A model generated the notes under the pieces. It was not told the DNA's origin and made no database searches. It saw nothing but the letters and a program-made list of their open reading frames with translations. Shown here piece by piece: positions 1 through 5,957 of a DNA stretch of 8,382 nucleotides (its first letter is position 1; every line of letters starts with the position of its first letter). Position numbers and translations under genes: made by a program. Origin of the DNA: Thermococci archaeon (GTDB lineage: Archaea; Methanobacteriota_B; Thermococci; Thermococcales; Thermococcaceae); NCBI GenBank assembly GCA_003663525.1, contig QMUF01000060.1, forward strand, positions 1 to 8,382. Reading direction: 5' to 3'.

Positions 1-111
1 CCTCTCCCTCTCCTTGGCCCCTCTTAATATGAGTATAAACATCATTGCGCATTGTGTGTCTCTCTCTACACCCCCTAGTATTTATTGAATTAATTTTCTC
101 TCTGGATAATC

Positions 112-216
112 TATGGAGAATATTCATGAGATGTGTGGATATGGAGAGTGAGTGCTCTCCGCATAATTGACAAGGGGACTTGTCATGAGTAAACTCCCAT
201 CAGAAAGTTTTATTTT
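112..216 (+). ncRNA. Candidate small structured RNA with two tandem hairpins
   Basis: Two perfect hairpins stand 7 nt apart. The first is GGAGAG (143-148), a TGAGTG loop and CTCTCC (155-160). The second is a 7-bp stem TGACAAG (168-174), a GGGA loop of the GNRA class (175-178) and CTTGTCA (179-185). A T-rich tract, TTTTATTTT (208-216), follows and would suit archaeal termination on the plus strand. AT-rich sequence at about 82-98 could supply a TATA box. The GNRA loop exists only if the plus strand is transcribed. A minus-strand TATA-like TATAAAAA (252 down to 245) would instead transcribe the complement. No known RNA family was recognised, and the boundaries are guesses. Confidence 0.22.
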
Positions 217-261
217 CCAAAGAAGACTTTTGAGAGGACTTGATTTTTATAGCATGAAAAG

Positions 262-339
262 TTAGTAAATGGGTACAGGTTTGTAAAATTTTAGAGAATA
301 AAGCGACAAAGTCAACTGACAATAACTGGCTATTCTCAT
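262..339 (-). pseudogene. 25-codon mini-ORF with a strong ribosome binding site
   Basis: The ATG at 339-337 is preceded by GGGAGG (350-345), with 5 nt between GGAGG and the ATG. This is close to ideal Thermococcales spacing. The frame ends at TAA (264-262) after 25 codons, beginning MRIASYCQLTLS. It starts one base after the stop of the mini-ORF at 341-412, exactly as coupled genes in an archaeal operon do. The peptide is too short and too ordinary to recognise. It could be the start of a decayed gene, a genuine microprotein or chance. Confidence 0.15.
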
Positions 340-340
340 T

Positions 341-412
341 TCAACCTCCCTTGGGAGCTTTGATAATCTTTTCTAAGGTGTCCCTTGATGAACTCAAGAA
401 TATTGATGTCAT
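341..412 (-). pseudogene. 23-codon mini-ORF, possible gene 3' remnant
   Basis: A frame opens after a TAA at 433-431 and ends at TGA (343-341). Its only ATG is at 412-410, giving MTSIFLSSSRDTLEKIIKAP plus three residues. Codon choice (AGG, AAG, ATC, CCC) looks like real coding in this genome, and the stop sits next to an SD for the following mini-ORF. It lies on the same strand as, and just downstream of, the 95-residue gene that stops at 445. I read it as the possible 3' end of a degraded gene. The product is not recognised and the evidence is thin. Confidence 0.15.
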
Positions 413-444
413 GGATTCGTATTCAAAGAATTAGTGAGAGTTAA

Positions 445-732
445 TCACATGCCTTCTATTATTGCCCTTACATTCTCTTTAATTCTCATTTTTAAAGTGT
501 CCAGTTTATCCATTCCCTGAATCGTCCTCGTGTTGTTAGCACTTGTAATTATCAGGGACCATCTATGCAGTTCATGTTTTTTAGGCTCATCTTGGAACAT
601 GACAAGGAATTTTGAACCTTTATTCTCTACCTCTATTATTTCAATAGATCTATCGCCCAGTTTTGTTGAGTAAATCTCCTCTGTTTTTAATCCACTAAAT
701 TCTCTTTCAAGCATCTCAGCAAATTCTCCCAT
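445..732 (-). CDS. Hypothetical protein, 95 aa, unrecognised
   Basis: This small soluble protein of 95 residues matches no family I recognise. It has no signal peptide, membrane segment, cysteine or metal-binding motif. The sequence suggests an amphipathic N-terminal helix (about 1-15), several beta-strands (about 27-66, with a strongly hydrophobic KFLVMF stretch at about 41-46 and WSLIITS near 58-64) and a charged C-terminal helix (about 75-94), a compact alpha/beta fold. The ATG at 732 is well supported. GGGTGA (744-739) lies 6 nt upstream, and a TATA box (774-767) about 38 nt upstream implies a very short leader. The gene is alone on its strand and diverges from the FKBP gene. The mini-ORFs downstream (262-412) might share its transcript. 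It is a real gene by its signals, but its function is unknown. Confidence 0.8.
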   Translation of the reverse strand: MGEFAEMLEREFSGLKTEEIYSTKLGDRSIEIIEVENKGSKFLVMFQDEPKKHELHRWSLIITSANNTRTIQGMDKLDTLKMRIKENVRAIIEGM

Positions 733-766
733 ATAAGGTCACCCAATAGTAATTAGAGCGAACTCC

Positions 767-774
767 TATATATA
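767..774 (-). promoter_or_regulatory. TATA box for the 95-aa gene
   Basis: On the minus strand the sequence reads GTGAAAG followed by TATATATA and GG, a good purine-rich BRE plus TATA element. A start site about 25 nt downstream would fall near 745, just before the SD at 744-739. That leaves a leader of only about a dozen bases before the ATG at 732. Confidence 0.6.
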
Positions 775-779
775 CTTTC

Positions 780-789
780 ACAATATTGT
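780..789. promoter_or_regulatory. Palindrome between divergent promoters, possible operator
   Basis: ACAATATTGT is a perfect 10-bp palindrome. It lies directly upstream of the BRE of the minus-strand gene and about 20 bp upstream of the FKBP TATA box. A second palindrome, AACGTT, lies at 792-797. A dimeric regulator bound here could affect both genes. It does not match the Phr, TGR or SurR motifs as I remember them, so the regulator is unknown and the site is only a candidate. Confidence 0.3.
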
Positions 790-808
790 ATAACGTTCAC
801 CAAAACTG

Positions 809-814
809 TTATAA
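809..814 (+). promoter_or_regulatory. TATA box for the FKBP gene
   Basis: TTATAA follows an A-rich BRE-like stretch (CAAAACTG, 801-808). Initiation about 24-26 nt downstream would fall near 835-838. This leaves a leader of about 25 nt that contains the SD at 851-855 before the ATG at 861. Confidence 0.5.
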
Positions 815-850
815 GGGCAATAGAAGAGTTAAGCTTGAAAAAATTTAGTT

Positions 851-855
851 GGTGG
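851..855 (+). promoter_or_regulatory. SD sequence that fixes the FKBP start
   Basis: GGTGG lies 5 nt before the ATG at 861. The upstream in-frame TTG (849) and GTG (852) overlap this SD and have no SD of their own, so translation should begin at 861. Confidence 0.7.
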
Positions 856-860
856 AAAGA

Positions 861-1343
861 ATGAAAGTTGAAAAAGGAGATTTTGTAGTTTTTAACTACA
901 TTGGAAAATTTGAGAATGGAGAAATCTTTGATACTACTTATGAGAATATTGCTAAGGAAGCTGGAATTTATATGGAAGATCGAACTTATGGTCCTCTTGG
1001 GGCTAATGTTGGTGTTGGTGAACTCATCCCTGGAATGGACGAAGCTCTGTTAGGAATGGAAGTCGGGGAGAGAAAGAACATAACAATCCCCCCAGAAAAA
1101 GGATATGGAATGCCAAGAGACGACTTAATAATTAATGTTCCTACAAGTGAATTTAAAAAAGCCGGTATAGAACCTATAGAAGGGGCTTACATCATGACTG
1201 ATAGCGGAATTGCACAGATAACTACTATTGGAGAAGAAAACGTTACTCTGGATTTTAACCATCCATTAGCTGGAAAGACTCTTGTTTTTGAAGTTGAGAT
1301 AGTTGATGTAAAAAAAGAAACCTCAGATAAACCCGAGGCCTGA
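861..1343 (+). CDS. FKBP-type peptidyl-prolyl cis-trans isomerase (archaeal, with IF domain)
   Basis: This 160-residue cytoplasmic protein folding helper catalyses cis-trans isomerisation of Xaa-Pro bonds and, by family precedent, also acts as a chaperone through its insert-in-flap (IF) domain. The FKBP core spans about 1-82 plus 130-150. Visible pocket residues are Y13, F23 and D24 (IFDTTYE), E54-L55-I56-P57-G58, Y82 (GYG) and F143 (LVFEVEIVDV). The position of Trp59 in human FKBP12 is Met59 here. The IF domain fills about 83-129. A short insert (about 28-47) after the first strands is usual in archaeal FKBPs. There is no signal peptide. The start at ATG 861 is chosen for its SD (851-855) over TTG 849. 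The gene is monocistronic and convergent with the pilus operon, whose last gene overlaps its final 21 bp. The family call is secure; client proteins are unknown. Confidence 0.95.
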   Translation: MKVEKGDFVVFNYIGKFENGEIFDTTYENIAKEAGIYMEDRTYGPLGANVGVGELIPGMDEALLGMEVGERKNITIPPEKGYGMPRDDLIINVPTSEFKKAGIEPIEGAYIMTDSGIAQITTIGEENVTLDFNHPLAGKTLVFEVEIVDVKKETSDKPEA

Positions 1344-2249
1344 TATTTGAACTCTAGTAGCCACAAGAAATATTAAAAGACCCATTATGGCGAGCATTGC
1401 GCTGTACTTGAGCCCTGCAGAGAATTTTCCCTCTCTTATTATTCCAATCCCCAACCCAGAGACTATCGCTTGGACTCCTACAAATGCCAGAAGAATGTTA
1501 TAAATTGCATCCACAGGCAAGTTTAAGCCAATTTCTGGGGTGTTCATGCTTCCTATAAGTTGAGAGACTATACCAAGGATGCCCGGGCCAAGAAATCCAC
1601 TCGCGATTATAAAGAACATCGCTTGCATTCCTGTTGAGGCCTTTCTTTCTTTTCTTATCCTTAAAACCTCACGAACATCATTAGCAACAGCTACCAATAC
1701 ATCCGCCATCGGTGCACCTCTTTCATAGGCTTCCAAGATTATCATGGTGGACCTGTATATAACAATTGACCTCCTATTCCTTAATGCAAAAGTCTTTAAA
1801 GCCTCATACGTGGATCTACCTCTTTTTATCTCACTGACTGTCCGTTTAAATTCATCCGTTAGAGCTCCAAATCTAGCAGTCGAGGCTTCTTCCAAGGCTT
1901 CTGAAAATGAAACTCCCGCCCTAAGAGAACTTGCCAAATAGAAAAAAGCATCTGGAAGGTTATTTTCCATGTCTTCGATTTTTTTAGTCACTTTCCAATA
2001 AGGATATACCCACGCTATACCTAAGAACACGGCAAAAAACACAGGAAGAGCATAAAGTTTTACTGGAGAAATCAAGAAAACAACCACTGCAACCAAAACC
2101 CCTAATAACATGGATACTAAGAAAAACTCCAAGGCTAAAAATGAAATTCCTGCAGAATACAAGAACAATTCATACCTCCTAGTCCATTTTTTCGGAATTA
2201 CTTTCCCAAGTGCCCTTGCAATTGGATGAAGAAATCTAATTTCTGCCAT
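1323..2249 (-). CDS. TadC-like T2SSF-domain membrane protein of a type IV filament system
   Basis: This 308-residue polytopic membrane protein is the second platform protein of the machine and should couple ATPase motion to filament assembly or secretion. A cluster of two or three hydrophobic segments lies at about 31-85. A cytoplasmic T2SSF/GspF-like domain follows at about 98-205, with the typical LPDAFFYLASSLRAGVSFSE start and ERGAPMADVL near 176-185. Three more hydrophobic segments lie at about 206-232, 247-270 and 282-298. ATG 2249 has GGTGA 4 nt upstream (part of GAGGTGA), and that TGA is also the stop codon of the preceding gene, so translation is probably coupled. It is the last gene of the five-gene operon, and its 3' end overlaps the FKBP gene by 21 bp on the opposite strand. 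The family assignment is firm; TadC rather than TadB is inferred from gene order. Confidence 0.88.
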   Translation of the reverse strand: MAEIRFLHPIARALGKVIPKKWTRRYELFLYSAGISFLALEFFLVSMLLGVLVAVVVFLISPVKLYALPVFFAVFLGIAWVYPYWKVTKKIEDMENNLPDAFFYLASSLRAGVSFSEALEEASTARFGALTDEFKRTVSEIKRGRSTYEALKTFALRNRRSIVIYRSTMIILEAYERGAPMADVLVAVANDVREVLRIRKERKASTGMQAMFFIIASGFLGPGILGIVSQLIGSMNTPEIGLNLPVDAIYNILLAFVGVQAIVSGLGIGIIREGKFSAGLKYSAMLAIMGLLIFLVATRVQISGLGFI

Positions 2250-2253
2250 TTAA

Positions 2254-3315
2254 TCACCTCGGCTCACTACGTTTTATCATAAAGACCACCATAGCCGAGA
2301 TGGCTGGGAACCCAAATAACAAAATAACTGCCAATGCGGACGGTGGCATTATTACACTCCTTGACATCATTGAAGCTGCAAGTATTGCAACAACAAAAAG
2401 TGTTGGCATGATAATTGTAATAAACATGTAAACAAATGCTATACCATTGACTTTCTGTATGTACTCCACAAGCTTCATTCTGTACTCAAAGGAAAAATCC
2501 TCAGCAAGCTTGTATAATATGTCTGCAAGGTTTCCACCAAATCTTATGGCTCTCAATATTTGTTTTACTACCCTACTAACATTTTCAGAGGCCATTTTCT
2601 CTTCAAATCTTGTTAAAGCATCTTCAAAAGAAGTTCCTCCATGCATGTCTCTTACTATGAGTTCGAATTCCTCAGATATTGGCCCATAATCGGCATTTGC
2701 AACGGAAACCATGCTCTCCGCTACACCAACACCTGCGCTCAAGAGAGATGCCATGTGGCGTAATACATATGGTAGGGCCTTTTCTACCTCTACTACTCTC
2801 GCTCTCCATACGAATTTGGGGTAATTTCTCATGTAAAGGAAGCCACCAATGAAGCCAAGAAGCCCCAGCATTACTGAGATATCAATTGGAAGAGCTATCA
2901 AGATCCCCAAGATAAAACCAAAAAATGCAGTAAATATTGAGACGCCTATCATCAAAGCAACGTATTGTTCCCTGCTCATCCTAATGTTTGCCCGAAACAA
3001 ATCATAATTTAAACCCTTAATGGACCTCGTAAATGATTCCACAGGCCCTCTAAAACGTCTTAATATAAATTCCGAAAATCTGTGACTAAAGGATTTCTCT
3101 AGTTCTTTCTTTCTCCATTCTATCAATTCTTCGACTTCCTCTTCTCTTTCAGTTTCTTTTTCACGAGTGATATCTTCTTGGAGTTTCTTCAATAGCTCAA
3201 GCCTTTCTTCTAGGGAGAGAGTCTTAGGGATCCTACGAATAGGTCTTTCACTTACCTCAATGGTCCTTTGACCTAACCTCTCCACAAACCCCAATATCCT
3301 TGCCTTTAGTCCCAA
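2254..3315 (-). CDS. TadB-like T2SSF-domain membrane protein of a type IV filament system
   Basis: This protein of 353 residues (356 if GTG 3324 is used) is the first of two inner-membrane platform proteins. A long, highly charged N-terminal region (about 27-80, Glu/Lys/Arg-rich, likely helical or coiled coil) precedes two hydrophobic segments (about 118-162). The cytoplasmic T2SSF domain follows (about 181-285, with LPYVLRHMASLLSAGVGVAE and FGGNLADILYKLAEDF). Two membrane segments complete it (about 291-317 and 325-347). I prefer TTG 3315 because GGTGG (3325-3321) lies exactly 5 nt upstream, while GTG 3324 lies inside that SD. The gene starts just after the ATPase stop (3329-3327) and ends 4 bp before the next gene. 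The charged N-terminal arm is absent from its downstream paralogue and may contact the ATPase; that is inference. Confidence 0.88.
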   Translation of the reverse strand: MGLKARILGFVERLGQRTIEVSERPIRRIPKTLSLEERLELLKKLQEDITREKETEREEEVEELIEWRKKELEKSFSHRFSEFILRRFRGPVESFTRSIKGLNYDLFRANIRMSREQYVALMIGVSIFTAFFGFILGILIALPIDISVMLGLLGFIGGFLYMRNYPKFVWRARVVEVEKALPYVLRHMASLLSAGVGVAESMVSVANADYGPISEEFELIVRDMHGGTSFEDALTRFEEKMASENVSRVVKQILRAIRFGGNLADILYKLAEDFSFEYRMKLVEYIQKVNGIAFVYMFITIIMPTLFVVAILAASMMSRSVIMPPSALAVILLFGFPAISAMVVFMIKRSEPR

Positions 3316-3320
3316 GTGCC

Positions 3321-3325
3321 CCACC
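3321..3325 (-). promoter_or_regulatory. SD that favours TTG 3315 over GTG 3324
   Basis: On the minus strand GGTGG (3325-3321) is followed by GGCAC and then TTG at 3315-3313. The 5-nt spacing equals that of the FKBP SD. The alternative GTG at 3324-3322 lies within the SD and has only a distant GGAGAG 10 nt upstream. Confidence 0.5.
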
Positions 3326-3326
3326 T

Positions 3327-5099
3327 TTACATAACTCTCCTTACCTTTTCAGTTAATTCAATAGATGCATCCTTCTCTATTTTTGCAAAAATGCTTTCCG
3401 GATCAATGTAAAATTCCCTTATGTAATGACCAACTTCTTCTATGTCCCTTATTCCTTTTTCGACCATCCATTGTAATACTACTTCTCTTTTCAGCCGCTC
3501 TTCCAATAGTTCTTCTGTGGTGAGTCCCGTATGCTCAGCAAGCTGGTTCATTACTCTGCTTGGCACGCGTGTGGGATAAAGTTCATCTCTTGCCGGATTG
3601 TATTTATAGATTGTGTTTAATTGAACGCTTTCTCCTTCTATTCCAGAAATTTCGGCAATCTCTGTAATCCTTCTTATGGTACCTTTCTTTCTATTATTAA
3701 ACCTTACTTGCATTATGATAACATCTAAAGCAGGAATCATGATCCTAGGAACGTTCATTGGTGGACTCTCAAGCCTTACAATGGTTTCTCTGGCCGAATT
3801 GGAGTGAATGGTGCCCATACAACCGTCGTGTCCCGTGTTCATGGCCGTGAACATCGTCCTTGCCTCAGGACCTCTAACCTCACCGACAATGATCCTATCT
3901 GGCCTCATACGTAAAGTATTCTTGACCAAATCGTCCATGGTAACTTCTCCTCTCCCCTCAATGTTGGGTGGTCTGGTCTCAAGCCTTACCCAGTGTTCAA
4001 TTGGTAATTGCAACTCTGCTGTATCCTCTATACTAATTACACGCTCGCTTGGTGGTATAAACATCGCCAAAGCATTTAAGGTTGTAGTCTTACCAGAACC
4101 AGTCCCCCCAGAAACAATTACATTCGCTGGCTTAACTCCAAGCCCATCAACAAAGATCCATAGCAAGGATGCAATCTCCAAGTTAAATGTACCATATTTC
4201 AAAAGGTCAATTATCGTTAGAGGGTCCTTTTTGAACTTTCTTATGGTTAAAGTGGGGCCTTCTAAACTTATTGGTCTGATTGTTGCATTAACTCTGCTTC
4301 CATCCGGTAAACGAGCGTCCAGAAGTGGTGTCTGTTGATCAATCCTTCTCCCAACCTGTCTAGCTATACGCTCTATTATGTTCAATATCTCCCTTTCATC
4401 CTCAAAGTAGATATTTGTTTTACACATGTAAAACTTCCTATGCCAAACATATACTGGCTTCCTTGTCCCAATAACCATAACTTCTTCTAAGTTGTCATCC
4501 CTAACTAAAGGATCGAGTCTACCATATCCAATCATGTTCTGAACAACCATATTCACCAGAACTTCCATCCTTCCTTCTGAAATGGCTGGAGCAAGTTCTT
4601 TCATTATGTTTTTAACGGCCCTACCAAAAATCCTCCTTCTTTCTTCAGGATCCGGAATGCTTTCAGGGTCTATTTGGATTTCGGCTATTGCTCTGTCTCT
4701 TACAATCCTAACCAGTTTTTCTTCTTCTTCGCTTAACTGTGGGAGTCTAATTTCATATATTGGTATGGGTTCCCCAGTTACCCTCAAGATTCTCACATTG
4801 CCATAAACATCAAGTACTTTCGCTTCCTCACCATAATATGTGGGTACGGGAGCTCTCACAGGAGCCCCACTAGCCTGTCTTAAGATTCCTGCCAAACTCT
4901 CCTTCTTCCATGTCTCACGGGTTTGATGAGAGGGCGGAGTCTTCACCTCGGGTGCGATAGGGGTTTCCACCCTAGCCTCTAATCCAGAGGATTTTTCCTC
5001 TTCTCCACCCTTTATTATTTCCTCTAGTGGTGGGGCTTCCTCATTCAGGATTTCTTCTATCCATGATAAACCTGAACGCTTTTTCTTCTTTTCCTCCAA
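3327..5099 (-). CDS. TadA/GspE/VirB11-superfamily secretion ATPase
   Basis: This cytoplasmic hexameric ATPase powers a type IV filament or secretion system. It has 590 residues from TTG 5099 (592 from GTG 5105). Residues 1-95 are charged and Pro-rich, probably disordered. An N-terminal domain (about 100-280) leads to the RecA-like domain: Walker A GGTGSGKTT (331-339, K337), Asp box ISIEDTAEL (355-363), Walker B RPDRIIVGEVRG (399-410, Glu407) and His box TGHDGCMGTIHS (422-433). All motifs are intact, so the enzyme should be active. The C-terminal tail (about 500-590) is helical, as in archaeal CpaF/TadA types. It overlaps the end of the exported-protein gene by about 60 bp and abuts the first platform gene. 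The ATPase call is secure; whether it drives pilus assembly, adhesion or secretion cannot be read from it. Confidence 0.95.
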   Translation of the reverse strand: MEEKKKKRSGLSWIEEILNEEAPPLEEIIKGGEEEKSSGLEARVETPIAPEVKTPPSHQTRETWKKESLAGILRQASGAPVRAPVPTYYGEEAKVLDVYGNVRILRVTGEPIPIYEIRLPQLSEEEEKLVRIVRDRAIAEIQIDPESIPDPEERRRIFGRAVKNIMKELAPAISEGRMEVLVNMVVQNMIGYGRLDPLVRDDNLEEVMVIGTRKPVYVWHRKFYMCKTNIYFEDEREILNIIERIARQVGRRIDQQTPLLDARLPDGSRVNATIRPISLEGPTLTIRKFKKDPLTIIDLLKYGTFNLEIASLLWIFVDGLGVKPANVIVSGGTGSGKTTTLNALAMFIPPSERVISIEDTAELQLPIEHWVRLETRPPNIEGRGEVTMDDLVKNTLRMRPDRIIVGEVRGPEARTMFTAMNTGHDGCMGTIHSNSARETIVRLESPPMNVPRIMIPALDVIIMQVRFNNRKKGTIRRITEIAEISGIEGESVQLNTIYKYNPARDELYPTRVPSRVMNQLAEHTGLTTEELLEERLKREVVLQWMVEKGIRDIEEVGHYIREFYIDPESIFAKIEKDASIELTEKVRRVM

Positions 5100-5946
5100 A
5101 TTCACTCACCCACATTAAATTTTCCCATTTAACCTCATACTCAAATACAAAGTCTTTGCCCCCCAAAAACACTACCCACACAGGATAATCAAACTTTAGC
5201 TTCGATTTTTCTGAAATTTCCGGAAATTCGGGTCTCTCCTTACTTTTTGTTAAAAGTGTGTCTGTTGGAGAATAAACGACTATCCTCGATGAAAGTTCTG
5301 ACAGATCATTTGTATTCTCAGATTCTCTGTCTAGATAGGTTGGCATAAACTCTCTCACATACTGGGCATATTGCCCTAAAACAGTGCCCACATACTCACT
5401 GTATCTCATGGTATACTCAGGGTTAAATCCATACATTTCCGCACTATCAAAAAGTATTGGCACTCCAACAGCTATGTATTTGGCCTCTTCTTCCGATGGA
5501 TTACTCACAGTAACCTTCACCCTACCCGTGTACTTAATTACCTTCACATAACCATCTGAAATGAAGAAGGTGTCCACCATGTAATATTTTTGTGGATATA
5601 ACACCAACTGTGGATAAACAGGACTGTAAAAGATGTTTGGGCCTTCTACACCACTCACAGAACCCACAGACAGGCTTTCATTAATTTTTACATTTACCTG
5701 CAAAGTTTCGTATGGAGCAATCCAAAATCCCATGTTATTTACACTAACTATCTCATTTCCTCTCCTAATTAACACGTACTCATAATCTGGGTTAATCAGC
5801 ACAAATTTTGGGAATGGGCCAACATTAACTAACGTCACATTTAGGTCAGCTACTCCAGAAGCCTCAACACCTCCGCCCTCTTGGGCAGTTACTAAAGTGG
5901 AAACTAACAAAATAAAGAAAAAGGCTGGAGCCACCTTTTTTATCAT
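5041..5946 (-). CDS. Exported beta-rich protein of the pilus operon, function unknown
   Basis: This secreted or surface protein has 301 residues. Residues 1-21 form a classical signal peptide: Lys3-Lys4, a hydrophobic core (FFFILLVSTLV) and cleavage after VTA, before Gln22. It is not a class III pilin signal. The mature part looks like repeated beta-sandwich material, with stretches such as VNVGPFPKFVLINP and VKVTVSNPSEEEAKYIAVG that recall CARDB or S-layer-type Ig-like folds. There is no C-terminal anchor and no cysteine. Possible N-glycosylation sequons are N36 (NVT) and N89 (NES). ATG 5946 is chosen because GGTGA (5956-5952) lies 5 nt upstream; GTG 5955 would overlap the previous stop. Its last 59 bp overlap the ATPase start. 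No family was recognised. From context it should be an extracytoplasmic part of the filament machine, perhaps a partner of the DUF515-type ectodomain. Confidence 0.82.
   Translation of the reverse strand: MIKKVAPAFFFILLVSTLVTAQEGGGVEASGVADLNVTLVNVGPFPKFVLINPDYEYVLIRRGNEIVSVNNMGFWIAPYETLQVNVKINESLSVGSVSGVEGPNIFYSPVYPQLVLYPQKYYMVDTFFISDGYVKVIKYTGRVKVTVSNPSEEEAKYIAVGVPILFDSAEMYGFNPEYTMRYSEYVGTVLGQYAQYVREFMPTYLDRESENTNDLSELSSRIVVYSPTDTLLTKSKERPEFPEISEKSKLKFDYPVWVVFLGGKDFVFEYEVKWENLMWVSEFGGKEEKAFRFIMDRRNPE
5106..5111 (-). promoter_or_regulatory. SD that favours a TTG start for the ATPase
   Basis: GGGTGA (5111-5106 on the minus strand) is followed by 6 nt and then TTG at 5099-5097. The in-frame GTG at 5105-5103 touches the SD with no spacing, and the TGA inside the SD is an in-frame stop that blocks any earlier start. 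TTG 5099 therefore fits best. The difference is two residues. Confidence 0.5.
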
Positions 5947-5951
5947 ATCAA

Positions 5952-5957
5952 TCACCC
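5952..5957 (-). promoter_or_regulatory. SD containing the upstream stop codon
   Basis: GGGTGA (5957-5952) contains the TGA stop of the DUF515-type gene and lies 5 nt before ATG 5946 of the exported-protein gene. Stop and SD share bases, so ribosomes finishing the first gene are placed to start the second. Confidence 0.6.

Larger units (their letters stand above)
1..444. other. Long intergenic stretch with hairpins and no convincing gene
   Basis: No reading frame here is long enough or familiar enough to call a gene. The sequence holds four short inverted repeats (143-160, 168-185, 346-357, 384-398). It also has direct repeats of TATGGAGA (112-119 and 140-147) and TCATGAG (124-130 and 183-189), pyrimidine-rich tracts near the left end (1-13, 59-67, 95-104) and T-runs at 208-216 and 244-248. 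On the minus strand a frame is open from position 81 off the left edge, with ATG codons at 45 and 42. Another minus-strand ATG lies at 52 in a second frame that is also open to the edge. Neither has a well-placed SD or a recognisable product, so a gene starting here and running left is possible but unproven. Nothing resembling a tRNA, rRNA or CRISPR array is visible. Confidence 0.6.

Noticed and set aside
1..52. Start of a minus-strand gene running off the left edge (ATG at 52, 45 or 42)
   Set aside because: Two frames stay open to the edge, but neither has a properly spaced SD or a recognisable N-terminus. About 15 codons are too few to judge.
213..243. Stretch resembling a Thermococcales CRISPR repeat (TTTCCAAAGAAGACTT and following bases)
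   Set aside because: The likeness is loose, from memory, and there is only one copy with no spacer-repeat periodicity.
385..391. TTGATGA as a box C of a C/D-box guide RNA
   Set aside because: No CTGA box D lies at a suitable distance downstream, and no C'/D' pair is visible.
3808..4338. 176-codon plus-strand frame inside the ATPase gene
   Set aside because: It is antisense to the Walker A/B region of a fully intact ATPase and has no SD or domain. The shorter plus-strand frames at 1744, 2447, 4582 and 6328 fail for the same reason.
5883..5946. Exported protein as a type IV pilin
   Set aside because: The N-terminus is a class I signal peptide with a VTA cleavage site after the hydrophobic core. 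A pilin would have the cleavage site before the core.
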